Shown here in pieces: positions 31,880 to 40,942 of a stretch of 64,000 nt of DNA. Numbering within the stretch: the stretch's first letter is position 1; every line of letters starts with the position of its first letter. The notes beneath the pieces were generated by a model. It saw only the letters and a program-made list of their open reading frames with translations, searched no databases and was not told the origin of the DNA. The stretch is from positions 179,169 to 243,168 of the forward strand of contig NZ_VTUY01000006.1 in NCBI RefSeq assembly GCF_008364765.1, written 5' to 3'. Both the position numbers and the translations under genes were made by a program. Origin of the DNA: Bacillus sp. CH30_1T (GTDB taxonomy: Bacteria; Bacillota; Bacilli; Bacillales; Bacillaceae_B).

Positions 31880-33844
31880 ATGTTTGATTTTATTAAAGAT
31901 AATTTAATCCTCAATGATCCGCTGATTCTGGGAGCCAACATTTCCATTGTTTTCACCGTTATTGGGATCGTCGCGACCCTTACGTACTTTAAAAAATGGA
32001 AATGGCTGTGGAATGACTGGATCACGAGTGTTGATCATAAAAAAATTGGGATCATGTATATCATTGCTGCATTGATCATGCTCTTCCGCGGAGGAGTCGA
32101 TGCCCTTTTAATGAGGGCCCAATTAACGGTACCTAATAATGAATTTTTATCATCACAGCACTACAATGAAATCTTTACTACTCATGGTACGATCATGATT
32201 CTATTCATGGCGATGCCATTTTTACTTGGCCTAATGAACGTCGTAGTTCCCCTGCAAATCGGGGCAAGAGACGTCGCATTCCCATTCCTGAATAACTTAA
32301 GCTTTTGGTCATTCATGTTTGGGGCGATCCTTTTCAATATGTCATTCGTATTCGGTGGATCACCGGATGCCGGATGGACGAACTACGCACCGCTGGCGAT
32401 TGAAGGAAGTCCTGGACCAGGAATTAACTATTACCTCCTTGGCTTGCAGATTTCCGGAATTGGTACATTATTAACGGGGATCAACTTTGTTGTTACGATT
32501 ATTAAAATGCGTGCACCAGGTATGACGCTTCTTCGTATGCCGATGTTTACGTGGACTACATTGATTACTGCATTCATTATCGTATTTGCTTTCCCGATCT
32601 TAACGGTGACATTGGCGTTGATGACATTTGACCGATTATTCGGTACGCATTTCTTCACGCTTACAGCCGGCGGGAATCCGATGCTCTGGTCGAATTTATT
32701 CTGGTTATGGGGACATCCGGAAGTGTATATCGTTATTTTGCCTGCTTTCGGTATCTTCTCAGAAATCATTGCTACATTTGCAAGAAAGACATTGTTTGGT
32801 TATAAGTCGATGATCATTTCACTTGTAGCGATTTCAGGGTTAAGCTTCGTTGTGTGGGTTCACCATTTCTTCACGATGGGCGGAAGTGCTGCTGTTAACA
32901 GTGTATTCTCGATTTCGACGATGGCGATTGCCATACCAACCGGGATCAAGATATTTAACTGGTTGGGTACCCTTTACAAGGGACGGATTGAATTTACCGT
33001 CGCCATGATGTGGTCGGTAGCGTTCATTCCGACATTCCTGATCGGTGGTGTGACAGGGGTAATGTTGGGGATGGCTGCAGCCGACTTCCAATATCATAAT
33101 AACTACTTCCTGGTTGCTCACTTCCACTACACGCTGATTGCCGGTGTCGTGTTTGCCTGCTTCGCCGGACTTGTATATTGGTATCCAAAAATGTTTGGAC
33201 ATAAGATGAATGAACGCATAGGGAAATGGGCTTTCTGGTTCTTCTCTATCGGTTTCAATGTATGTTTCTTACCGCAATTTGTCTTAGGGTTTTCCGGTAT
33301 GCCAAGACGTGTGTACACATATGGACCAGAAGATGGCTGGATGGCATTGAACGTCATCTCTTCTGTCGGGGCTTTCGGAATGGGAGTAGGATTCATGATC
33401 ATCGTCTATAACGTTTACTATAGTTACCGTTTTGCGAAGCGGGAACTATCCGGAGATGCTTGGGATGGACGTACACTTGAATGGGCGACTAGCTCAGCGA
33501 TCCCACCTCATTATAACTTCGCTCATGTTCCTGAAGTGAAGAGTGCGGATGCATTCTACTATATGAAACAAGAAAGAAAAGAATCCGGTAAGCCTGAAAA
33601 GGTTGAGTATAAACCGATTCATATGCCAAGCAATGCAGGGACACCTTTCATCATGTCCGGGTTATTCTTCGTTGGTGGATTTGGATTGGTGTTTGAACTG
33701 TGGTGGATGGCTATACTGGCTCTTGTTGGTATCTTCGGATGCATGGCTTATCGTTCACTATTTTCACACAAACAGGATGCTGGCTATTATGTAAGTGTGG
33801 AAGAAATAGAAAAAACTGAAAATCCGTATAAGAGGGAGGCGTGA
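31880..33844 (+). CDS. qoxB: Quinol oxidase aa3, subunit I
   Basis: A 654-residue heme-copper oxidase catalytic subunit that reduces oxygen to water with proton pumping. It has about 14 to 15 membrane helices. Conserved metal ligands occur in T-T-H-G-T (heme a), W-G-H-P-E-V-Y (CuB histidine with the cross-linked Tyr), V-H-H (CuB) and H-F-H-Y (hemes a3 and a). The ATG follows GAAAGGAGG, 16 bases after qoxA. Its stop lies 2 bases before the qoxC start. Length is close to that of B. subtilis QoxB. Confidence 0.97.
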   Translation: MFDFIKDNLILNDPLILGANISIVFTVIGIVATLTYFKKWKWLWNDWITSVDHKKIGIMYIIAALIMLFRGGVDALLMRAQLTVPNNEFLSSQHYNEIFTTHGTIMILFMAMPFLLGLMNVVVPLQIGARDVAFPFLNNLSFWSFMFGAILFNMSFVFGGSPDAGWTNYAPLAIEGSPGPGINYYLLGLQISGIGTLLTGINFVVTIIKMRAPGMTLLRMPMFTWTTLITAFIIVFAFPILTVTLALMTFDRLFGTHFFTLTAGGNPMLWSNLFWLWGHPEVYIVILPAFGIFSEIIATFARKTLFGYKSMIISLVAISGLSFVVWVHHFFTMGGSAAVNSVFSISTMAIAIPTGIKIFNWLGTLYKGRIEFTVAMMWSVAFIPTFLIGGVTGVMLGMAAADFQYHNNYFLVAHFHYTLIAGVVFACFAGLVYWYPKMFGHKMNERIGKWAFWFFSIGFNVCFLPQFVLGFSGMPRRVYTYGPEDGWMALNVISSVGAFGMGVGFMIIVYNVYYSYRFAKRELSGDAWDGRTLEWATSSAIPPHYNFAHVPEVKSADAFYYMKQERKESGKPEKVEYKPIHMPSNAGTPFIMSGLFFVGGFGLVFELWWMAILALVGIFGCMAYRSLFSHKQDAGYYVSVEEIEKTENPYKREA

Positions 33845-33846
33845 AT

Positions 33847-34458
33847 ATGGCACATAGTACGAATGTAGATCCGAATACGCCACTTGAATATCAATCGGAG
33901 ATCGGCAAATTGAATATTTTCGGATTCTGGGTTTTCCTGGGTGCGGAAGTAGCTCTATTTGCCACTATTTTCGCGACATTCTTCGCCCTTGAAAGCGGCA
34001 CGGTTGGAGGTCCGCTTCCATCTGAAGTGTTTGATCTAAAGAATACAATCATCATGACGTTACTATTATTAATCAGTAGTTTCACGTCAGGGTTATCAAT
34101 AAATGAATTAAGAAGAAGAAATGTCAAAGGGATGATGGTCTGGCTGATCATCACACTGCTCTTTGGAGCAGGGTTCCTTTACATGGAAATCACGGAATTC
34201 CTTCATCTGATCCATGAGGGAGCCGCCATGGGAACTAATGCATACTGGTCTTCTTTCTATCTATTGACCGGAACGCATGGTCTCCACGTATCATTAGGTA
34301 TTTTATGGATTATACTGGTGATGTTCCAGGTGAAAAGACAAGGATTAAATCCAGATACCGCTAAAAAACTATTCGTATCCAGCTTGTATTGGCACTTCTT
34401 GGACTTTGTATGGATCTTCGTGTTTACAAGCGTGTACTTACTAGGGATGGTGGGATAA
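33847..34458 (+). CDS. qoxC: Quinol oxidase aa3, subunit III
   Basis: A 203-residue membrane protein with five hydrophobic helices and the subunit III motifs F-L-G-A-E-V-A-L-F and G-T-H-G-L-H-V. It stabilises the catalytic subunit and maintains proton uptake. I choose the ATG at 33847, which follows GGGAGGCGTGA; a GTG at 33841 overlaps the qoxB stop and sits inside the ribosome binding site. Its TAA overlaps the qoxD ATG by one base. Confidence 0.95.
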   Translation: MAHSTNVDPNTPLEYQSEIGKLNIFGFWVFLGAEVALFATIFATFFALESGTVGGPLPSEVFDLKNTIIMTLLLLISSFTSGLSINELRRRNVKGMMVWLIITLLFGAGFLYMEITEFLHLIHEGAAMGTNAYWSSFYLLTGTHGLHVSLGILWIILVMFQVKRQGLNPDTAKKLFVSSLYWHFLDFVWIFVFTSVYLLGMVG

Positions 34459-34757
34459 TGGAACATAATACAGCGAATCATAGTCGTATTCCTTGGACGC
34501 AGATCATTGGTTTTGTCTTATCCATTGCATTGACATTCTTAGCCGTTTGGTTCGGACTTTACGCTGGACTGGCGTACAATGTGATGGTTGCTCTTGTATT
34601 TGTTCTTGCCTTTATCCAGGCTGCAATCCAACTGTTTATGTTCATGCACGTAACAGAAGGAGAAGGCAGATGGCAGGTTGGAAAAATGATGTCAGCTGCA
34701 TTTATCGCCCTTGTGATCGTACTTGGATCGATTTGGGTATTGAGCAATATGCATTAA
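34458..34757 (+). CDS. qoxD: Quinol oxidase aa3, subunit IV
   Basis: A 99-residue protein with three hydrophobic helices and the motif Q-L-F-M-F-M-H typical of COX4-like subunits. It begins at the ATG that overlaps the qoxC stop (TAATG). It assists assembly of the oxidase. A strong terminator follows, closing the qoxABCD operon. Confidence 0.95.
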   Translation: MEHNTANHSRIPWTQIIGFVLSIALTFLAVWFGLYAGLAYNVMVALVFVLAFIQAAIQLFMFMHVTEGEGRWQVGKMMSAAFIALVIVLGSIWVLSNMH

Positions 34758-34770
34758 AGAATGATAGAAA

Positions 34771-34808
34771 GAGGCTGTTGAAATTCATTTCAGCAGCCTC
34801 TTTTTTTA
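34771..34808 (+). terminator. qox operon terminator
   Basis: GAGGCTGTTGAA pairs with TTCAGCAGCCTC (one wobble) around an 8 base loop, followed by TTTTTTTATTT. Confidence 0.92.
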
Positions 34809-34872
34809 TTTTAGGTTCCTTTCGCAAAGTTTGATGGCCTGGTCAGAGAGTATACATAGGTCAAAAGGTTGG

Positions 34873-34902
34873 TTGACAAGTGTAATCCCATATTCATATA
34901 AT
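34873..34902 (+). promoter_or_regulatory. SigA promoter of the Fur-box operon
   Basis: Consensus TTGACA and TATAAT are separated by 18 bases. The Fur box begins 12 bases after the -10 hexamer, covering the start point. Confidence 0.85.
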
Positions 34903-34914
34903 ATCAATGTGCAT

Positions 34915-34933
34915 GATAATGATAATCATTATC
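34915..34933. promoter_or_regulatory. Fur operator
   Basis: GATAATGATAATCATTATC is identical to the classical 19 base Fur box. Its position over the transcription start predicts tight repression in iron-replete cells. Confidence 0.93.
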
Positions 34934-34963
34934 ACTATAATCGAATGAACAGGAGGATAGACC

Positions 34964-35602
34964 ATGATTAATACAGTTAATGAATCAGAATTCTTTATTA
35001 TAAAAGGAGACAAGGCAGATAATTTTTTGTTCCGTCCGGTGGATTTCGATCGGGATTTGTCTACTCTCCATGAATGGATGCAACAACCTCATATTGCCCC
35101 ATTTTGGAAGTTGAACCTGCCACTGTCAGAGTTTAAACAATGGTTAAAGCAGTCTATCGAAGCAAATCATAAAGATATTTACATAGGAACATTTAACGGC
35201 GAACCAGTGTGTTACCTGATTGCATACTCCATTGAAAAAGATCCAATCAAAGAATTCTATGAGTATCAGAATGGAGATTTAGGCATGCACTTACTGATTG
35301 GTCCAAGAGCATATTTAAATAGAGAAGACGGCCTTTCCATTATTAGATCAATGATCATTTTTTTATTTGATCACTATAAGGGAGCAAGAAGAATTATAGG
35401 AGAACCTGATAATCGCAATCGCATTGTGATTCCGATATTGAAAAAATTAGGAGGGAAAGTAATAAGTAAAGTTAATCTTCAGAATAAAAAAGCTTCGTTG
35501 ATTGTGGGAGAGAGGGATTCGGTCATTGAGAAAATGAAAGATGAAGATATGCAGGTAGAGTGGCTGAAATCTATGAATTCGCAAAGGAATGAATTAGTCT
35601 GA
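34964..35602 (+). CDS. GNAT acetyltransferase, siderophore-biosynthesis AlcB/IucB-like
   Basis: A 212-residue GNAT-fold protein. The segment L-H-E-W-M-Q-Q-P-H-I-A-P-F-W near residues 33-47 is the hallmark of the AlcB/RhbD/IucB group, which acylates N-hydroxylated diamines during hydroxamate siderophore synthesis. A G-A-R-R-I-I-G-E-P-D-N-R-N segment near residues 139-151 fits the acetyl-CoA and product region. The Fur box 30 bases upstream supports an iron role. No siderophore synthetase or N-hydroxylase gene lies nearby, so it may modify a siderophore made elsewhere or imported. Its stop overlaps the next start (TGATG), coupling it to the hydrolase. Confidence 0.85.
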   Translation: MINTVNESEFFIIKGDKADNFLFRPVDFDRDLSTLHEWMQQPHIAPFWKLNLPLSEFKQWLKQSIEANHKDIYIGTFNGEPVCYLIAYSIEKDPIKEFYEYQNGDLGMHLLIGPRAYLNREDGLSIIRSMIIFLFDHYKGARRIIGEPDNRNRIVIPILKKLGGKVISKVNLQNKKASLIVGERDSVIEKMKDEDMQVEWLKSMNSQRNELV

Positions 35603-36576
35603 TGAAAGTGAAGGCGCCTCTTAATCCTCAAGTAAGCGAACTATTACATACGATTAGTGAGAAAATGAAAGAATTTAATCATCCCCCATTGGATATTCTG
35701 ACTCCAGAGCAATCCAGAGTATTTTATAAAAGTGCCAGAGAATTCTTCACTACCATTTCCGTCGGTGGTTTGGTTGTTGAAGATACATTCATTCCTTCAT
35801 CAGAGGGGCATGACATTCCGGTTCGAATCTATACACCAAGTGGAGAAGGTCCTTACCCTGTCCTCATATATTCCCATGGGGGAGGCTGGGTATTTGGAGA
35901 TTTAGATAGTGCAGATAACCTATGCAGGCATTTATCAAAGCACGCCGGCATTGTTGTCGTTTCAGTCGGTTATCGCCTCGCCCCTGAACATAAATATCCT
36001 TCGGCGTTTCGGGATGTAATTGAATCCATTAAATGGACATTTAGGCATAGGGAAAGATTGAAAGGGGACATAAAAAGAATCGCTGTCGGTGGTGAAAGCT
36101 CAGGAGGCAACTTAGCGGCCGCTGCTGCCATATACTTCAGGGGTTCTGAAGAATACAAGTTGTTCCTTCAAGTTCTTATTACCCCCGTTATGGACTATAA
36201 CTTTGACACACTTTCCTACAGAGAAAATCATACATATAATCTCACAAATGAAAAAATGAAATGGTTTTGGGGACATTATTTGAATGACCCATCTGAAGGC
36301 TCGGAGGTATATGTTTCACCTCTAAGAGTACACTCCATGGAAAGTTTGCCCAATACTCTACTTGTTACAGCTGAATTCGATCCTCTGAGGGAAGAAGGGT
36401 TAGCTTTCGGTGAACGTCTGAAGAAGGCTGGGATTAACGTCGAACTGCTGCATTATGAAGATATGGTCCATAGTTTCATTAATATGATAGGAACAGTAGA
36501 TGAAGCCAAACGTGCCCTCGATGAGATGGCTATAAAGCTTAAATGTATGCTGTACACTATTGAAGTGAACGAATAA
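35602..36576 (+). CDS. Alpha/beta hydrolase, hormone-sensitive lipase family
   Basis: A 324-residue esterase. The oxyanion motif H92-G-G-G-W-V-F-G-D and the nucleophile elbow G-E-S166-S-G-G place it in the HSL (family IV) group. The acid is probably Asp in A-E-F-D-P-L-R and the base His in V-H-S-F-I. There is no signal peptide, so it acts in the cytoplasm. It starts at the ATG overlapping the acetyltransferase stop and so should be iron-regulated with it. An iron-linked role such as hydrolysing an ester siderophore or removing an acyl group is an inference from context; typical HSL members are general short-chain esterases. Confidence 0.87.
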   Translation: MKVKAPLNPQVSELLHTISEKMKEFNHPPLDILTPEQSRVFYKSAREFFTTISVGGLVVEDTFIPSSEGHDIPVRIYTPSGEGPYPVLIYSHGGGWVFGDLDSADNLCRHLSKHAGIVVVSVGYRLAPEHKYPSAFRDVIESIKWTFRHRERLKGDIKRIAVGGESSGGNLAAAAAIYFRGSEEYKLFLQVLITPVMDYNFDTLSYRENHTYNLTNEKMKWFWGHYLNDPSEGSEVYVSPLRVHSMESLPNTLLVTAEFDPLREEGLAFGERLKKAGINVELLHYEDMVHSFINMIGTVDEAKRALDEMAIKLKCMLYTIEVNE

Positions 36577-36581
36577 TAAAA

Positions 36582-36628
36582 AAGGTTCCAAAAACTTTAG
36601 TGAAATTAAGTTTCTGGAACCTTAATCA
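36582..36628. terminator. Terminator after the hydrolase gene
   Basis: AAGGTTCCAAAAACTT and AAGTTTCTGGAACCTT form a 16 base stem with one mismatch. A residues precede it and a T-poor tail follows, so it may serve the minus-strand VOC gene better. Confidence 0.75.
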
Positions 36629-36652
36629 TTTGTGCACTAAAAATAAAACGAC

Positions 36653-37075
36653 TTATAGGTCTTCACTCTCATAGTTAAACTGCCACTGAATGCCAAATTT
36701 ATCAGTAACTTGACCATATAACTTACTCCAGAATGTCTCCTGAAGCTCCATATCCACCTTACCGCCTTCTTTCAGTTTATGAAAACGTGTTTTCAATTCT
36801 TCCATACTATTGTTTACTATTGCAAGGGTGATATTTGTACCTTCCACAAAAGGCATTCCAGGAAAAACATCCGAAAACATGATGTTACTGCCATCAATCG
36901 TCAGTCTTGTGTGCATAACCAAATTCTTCGCTTCATCTGGAAGAGTGAATTCTGGATGTGGTGGATTTTCACCAAAACTCATAATATGTGGTGCCTCTGT
37001 TTCAAATACTTCAGCGTAAAACTCTACAGCTTCTCTACAATTACCGTTAAAATTAAGATACGCATTCACTGACAT
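36653..37075 (-). CDS. VOC-family protein, PhnB-like
   Basis: A 140-residue protein of the vicinal oxygen chelate superfamily, PhnB/YjdN-like branch. The start N-A-Y-L-N-F-N-G-N-C-R-E-A-V-E-F-Y and the end D-K-F-G-I-Q-W-Q-F-N-Y are typical of this group. The enzymatic role is unknown; relatives are annotated as glyoxalase-like or 3-demethylubiquinone methyltransferase-like. The ATG at 37075 follows TAGGAGTG; a GTG at 37084 is in frame but lies inside that site. It is monocistronic. Confidence 0.85.
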   Translation of the reverse strand: MSVNAYLNFNGNCREAVEFYAEVFETEAPHIMSFGENPPHPEFTLPDEAKNLVMHTRLTIDGSNIMFSDVFPGMPFVEGTNITLAIVNNSMEELKTRFHKLKEGGKVDMELQETFWSKLYGQVTDKFGIQWQFNYESEDL

Positions 37076-37293
37076 TACTATCACTCCTATGAATTGAAAA
37101 TAATCTTACAAAAGGATTATAGCATGTTGATGATATAATCAGAAATAATATCAAGAAAATTCGGAACTTATCAAAGTTCATCTCATTTGAGTCATTGATA
37201 ATAAAAAATGAAGACATAAAACATTGCCTCTTATTGAGGGAATTGATAAAATCATCATTTGTAGAGGGAATAAATTGAATTAGGGAGAGACCT

Positions 37294-38724
37294 ATGATAA
37301 ATATAACGAGCAGATATAGAGTAGAAAAAGATTTTCTTGGAGAAAAAGAAGTTCCTGAAGATGTGTACTATGGAATTCAAACCTTACGGGCAGTGGAAAA
37401 CTTTCCGGTAACCGGGTATAAAATTCATAAGGAGATGATCGATGCCTTAGCAGTCGTGAAGAAAGCGGCAGCATTAGCAAACATGGAAACCACACGTCTT
37501 TATGACGGGATCGGTCAAGCCATCGTGCAAGCTTCTGATGAAATATTGGAAGGGAAGCTTCATGAATTCTTTATCGTCGATCCCATCCAGGGAGGGGCAG
37601 GGACTTCCATCAATATGAACGCTAATGAAGTCATTGCCAATCGTGCCCTGGAGCTCATGTCCCATCGTAAAGGGGAATATGGAAAAGTAAGCCCGAACAG
37701 TCATGTGAATATGTCACAGTCAACCAATGACGTATTCCCGACGGTCATCCATATTTCCACTCTGAAATTATTAGAGAAACTTCTTGTCACGATGGAACAT
37801 ATGCTGAACGCCTTTAAAAAGAAAGCACAGGAGTTCGATCACGTCATTAAAATGGGACGTACTCATCTTCAAGATGCTGTTCCAATTCGCCTTGGTCAGG
37901 AGTTTGAAGCTTATAGCAGGGTAGTGGAGCGTGATATTAAACGTATCGGACGAACACGGGATCACCTCTATGAAGTAAATATGGGGGCGACTGCAGTAGG
38001 AACTGGATTGAACGCGGATCCTGCTTATATCAAAAGTGTCGTGAAGCATCTGTCTGATATCAGTGGTTTGCCACTTACCGGGGCTGAGCACCTTGTCGAT
38101 GCTACGCAAAATACAGACGCATACACAGAAGTTTCAGCTGCACTGAAGGTATGTATGGTCAATATGTCCAAGATCGCCAATGATCTGCGCATGATGGCTT
38201 CAGGGCCACGCGCCGGACTTGGTGAAATATCACTGCCATCCAGACAGCCTGGTTCTTCCATTATGCCTGGTAAAGTGAATCCGGTCATGCCAGAACTGAT
38301 CAACCAAGTGGCCTTTCAGGTTATTGGAAATGATCATACCATTTCATTGGCTTCTGAAGCCGGTCAGCTTGAACTGAACGTGATGGAACCTGTACTCGTA
38401 TTCAATCTCCTTCAATCCATCAGCATCATGAACAATGCGTTCAGAAGCTTTACGGACAACTGTCTTGTTGGAATCGAAGCGAACGAAACACGTATGAAAG
38501 AATATGTAGAAAATAGCGTGGGGATCATCACTGCGGTCAATCCACACTTAGGATATGAAGTCGTGTCCCGGATTGCCAGGGAAGCCATAATAAAAGGGAA
38601 ATCTGTTAGAGAGCTTTGCCTGGAATATGATGTTCTGACTGAGGAAGAGCTTGATTTGATTTTGAATCCTTATGAAATGACCAATCCGGGGATTGCGGGC
38701 AGGGTGTTATTTGATCGGGCATAG
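37294..38724 (+). CDS. aspA: Aspartate ammonia-lyase
   Basis: A 476-residue member of the fumarase/aspartase superfamily that converts aspartate to fumarate and ammonia. The flexible active-site loop signature G-S-S-I-M-P-G-K-V-N-P is near residue 320, and T-S-I-N-M-N-A-N-E-V near residue 105 is the substrate-binding block. In B. subtilis the aspartase gene (ansB) follows an asparaginase gene, but here it stands alone without an ansA or ansR neighbour. The ATG follows TAGGGAGAG. Fumarate hydratase is the main alternative, but the N-M-N-A-N-E-V block favours aspartase. Confidence 0.93.
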   Translation: MINITSRYRVEKDFLGEKEVPEDVYYGIQTLRAVENFPVTGYKIHKEMIDALAVVKKAAALANMETTRLYDGIGQAIVQASDEILEGKLHEFFIVDPIQGGAGTSINMNANEVIANRALELMSHRKGEYGKVSPNSHVNMSQSTNDVFPTVIHISTLKLLEKLLVTMEHMLNAFKKKAQEFDHVIKMGRTHLQDAVPIRLGQEFEAYSRVVERDIKRIGRTRDHLYEVNMGATAVGTGLNADPAYIKSVVKHLSDISGLPLTGAEHLVDATQNTDAYTEVSAALKVCMVNMSKIANDLRMMASGPRAGLGEISLPSRQPGSSIMPGKVNPVMPELINQVAFQVIGNDHTISLASEAGQLELNVMEPVLVFNLLQSISIMNNAFRSFTDNCLVGIEANETRMKEYVENSVGIITAVNPHLGYEVVSRIAREAIIKGKSVRELCLEYDVLTEEELDLILNPYEMTNPGIAGRVLFDRA

Positions 38725-38780
38725 AAAATACAAGAAAAAAGTATCAATGATTAGTCTCTATAAAAAAAGAGATTTCGGGT

Positions 38781-38817
38781 TTGCAGGGAAAATCATTTTT
38801 CTCTGCAAGCTTTTTTA
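38781..38817 (+). terminator. aspA terminator
   Basis: TTGCAGGGAAAA and TTTTCTCTGCAA pair with one G-T wobble around a 4 base loop, followed by a T tract. The rest of the gap to 39031 shows nothing further. Confidence 0.85.
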
Positions 38818-39031
38818 TTTATTTGGTAAAGATATTCTCTTAACCAATTTTCCAATTACATTTGTGAATGAATTATTTTAGATTAATAGTATGTTGGTTT
38901 TTCTCCATATAGATCAATAATCTTTAATGACTTTGTCAGCGAGTTACTTATGAAAGAATTGTAGAGGGATTCTTAAAAGATAAAGGGAACCCATGTATAA
39001 TAAGAGTAAGTACAAAGGGGGAAGGGTCAGG

Positions 39032-40291
39032 ATGTCTATCGGGAGGATTATTTATTACCATCGTAAGAAACAAAATAAGACGCAAGAACAGCTTTGTCAA
39101 GGAATCTGCTCTACGACCCATTTAAGTAAGATCGAGAATAGTTCTAAAGAAGGAAATCTTGAAACCTTGGAAATGCTTTGCAAACGACTAGGTATTTCGA
39201 TTGAGGAGGAAACCAAGAAAACACAATTCTTAAAGCGTCAGCTGGCCCAATTCTATGAAGCGATCGAGAGACTGCATAGAGATCATGCCGAAAGACTTTA
39301 TCAAGAGTTAGGGAAGCATAAAGATTTTCTTCAATGTACGGAAATGGTTTACTTATATGAGCTTTATATGCTTCGATATTTACTTTTTACAGATAATATA
39401 TCTGAATTTGAATATGTTTCCTTCGAACTTAAAAAAAATATGACGAAATTTTCTACATTTGAACGTTTTCTCTGGGAGTTCTTTCAAGGTATTTATTATG
39501 GTCGGAAACAGCAATATGTTAAAGCGATAGGCATTTTAGATAGTATAGAGGATAAAGCAGATCTATTTAGTGAAAAAGTAACGGATTACTATTATTACAA
39601 AGCCGCCAATCATGGACTATTAAAGCATTTTACATTGTCCCTCCATTACTCTCATAAAGCTTTACGTATCTTTCAGAATACAGGGAATATCTTGCGAATC
39701 CTACATGTGAAAATCGGACTTTCGGCTAACTTAATATATATAAATGATCTGGAACGGGCAGAAATCATGCTCGAAACAGCTTTAAATGATGCCGAAATGT
39801 TAAAGGACAATGATACTAAAATAAGTGCCCTTCATAATTTAGGGTTGTTACATAATAGAAAAGGAAGACTTCAAGAGTCGTTGGAGTTTTTCACCCAATC
39901 TCTTAACTTGAAAAAGAAGCATACAATCGGTTATTATAGCTCTTTTGTGGAAGTTATTCAGGTTTTACTTGACCTAGAAGAAAACGATAGGGCTGCGAAT
40001 CTTTTGCAAGACATTCTAAAGGATTTTCGAGATCAGCAATCCAGTAAGTATGTAGAGTTAATGGCCCTTTATTTGGAAGCTACAAAAGATTACAAAAGGC
40101 TCACCGATTATTTAATCGATTATGGTTTGCCGATGATGATAAAGGATAACCTTTATAAAGCGGTCTCATATTCAGAGAGATTAGCAGAATTTTTTAATGA
40201 AAAAGGAGATCTTGCTTCTTCCAATAAATACTTTCAGTTATCGAATGAACTCTTAAGAAAATTAATCTTCAACCATGGACATCCCAATTAG
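39032..40291 (+). CDS. HTH-TPR regulator 1, RNPP-like
   Basis: A 419-residue protein. Residues 1-60 are an XRE-type helix-turn-helix with T-Q-E-Q-L-C-Q-G-I-C-S-T-T-H-L-S-K-I-E-N, the sequence style of PlcR and NprR. About 340 residues of helical TPR-like repeats follow, for example S-A-L-H-N-L-G-L-L-H-N-R-K-G-R-L-Q-E-S-L-E-F-F. In the RNPP family the TPR part binds a secreted, re-imported peptide that switches DNA binding, often controlling extracellular proteases. I start at ATG 39032, close to the GGGGAAGG upstream. It precedes a decayed protease fragment and then a full protease gene. No peptide precursor gene is evident next to it. Confidence 0.85.
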   Translation: MSIGRIIYYHRKKQNKTQEQLCQGICSTTHLSKIENSSKEGNLETLEMLCKRLGISIEEETKKTQFLKRQLAQFYEAIERLHRDHAERLYQELGKHKDFLQCTEMVYLYELYMLRYLLFTDNISEFEYVSFELKKNMTKFSTFERFLWEFFQGIYYGRKQQYVKAIGILDSIEDKADLFSEKVTDYYYYKAANHGLLKHFTLSLHYSHKALRIFQNTGNILRILHVKIGLSANLIYINDLERAEIMLETALNDAEMLKDNDTKISALHNLGLLHNRKGRLQESLEFFTQSLNLKKKHTIGYYSSFVEVIQVLLDLEENDRAANLLQDILKDFRDQQSSKYVELMALYLEATKDYKRLTDYLIDYGLPMMIKDNLYKAVSYSERLAEFFNEKGDLASSNKYFQLSNELLRKLIFNHGHPN

Positions 40292-40302
40292 ATGGATTTT
40301 CT

Positions 40303-40614
40303 AGAGGCTGGGACAAAAGTTTTTTATCCTAAGTCAAACCCGAACAAACCTGCTTCTTAGTGTGCAGATTTGTTCGGGTTTATTAATTATTTTCGAATCA
40401 TTTGATTTTAGCTGTTTCCAGCGGTTGATTGGAGTGCAAGACGAAGACTCCTGCGGGAAGAGTAGCTTATGTGAGACCCCGCAAGCTTGCCGAGGAGGCT
40501 CACGGGCTACCCGCGGAAAGCGTAGTCTTGCACGGAAATCATTAGCGGTATGAAGAACCTACACTTCTATTGTTCGTCTTTTTATCGTGGTTTTTTAGTT
40601 TTGTTCCAGCCTCT
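40303..40614. repeat. Composite inverted-repeat element
   Basis: Outer arms AGAGGCTGGGACAAAAG (40303-40319) and a matching TTTTGTTCCAGCCTCT (40599-40614) face each other about 280 bases apart. Inside are a 13 bp perfect hairpin AAACCCGAACAAA/TTTGTTCGGGTTT (40336-40381, probably also the regulator's terminator) and a full copy of the dispersed palindrome (40426-40545). The rest of the gap up to 40942 contains no gene I can support. Confidence 0.75.
40426..40545. repeat. Dispersed palindromic element, copy 6
   Basis: The outer variable stem is TGCAAGAC/GTCTTGCA and the inner stems are GTAGC/GCTAC and GTGAG/CTCAC. The constant blocks GACTCCTGCGGG, GAGACCCCGC, GCCGAGGAGGCTC and CCGCGGAAAGCG are in the same orientation as copy 3. 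It is nested in the composite element. Confidence 0.85.
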
Positions 40615-40942
40615 TTATTTTTTTATGAGGCTTTTTTCTAAAAGAGTGTATTTTATAGGATTTATAAAAACGAACCGATGTTAAGAAAGTTTATTGGAGC
40701 GGGAATCAACTTCTACTCTATCCTATAGAGCACAATTTGCGCAATTTATGAAAATAAACAGGGATTATATACGATAAGTCTCTTCTTGGGAAAATGAATC
40801 AGGAACAAAGTCCAGACCTCTCCCTGCATCAGTTGTTAATGATTGAATGAAAAACAGCTAACACAAAAGAGATTAGGGATATTCATTTCTGATTATAACA
40901 AGCTATATATTATGTCTATAAGTGTGGAGCTGCTAATTATAA

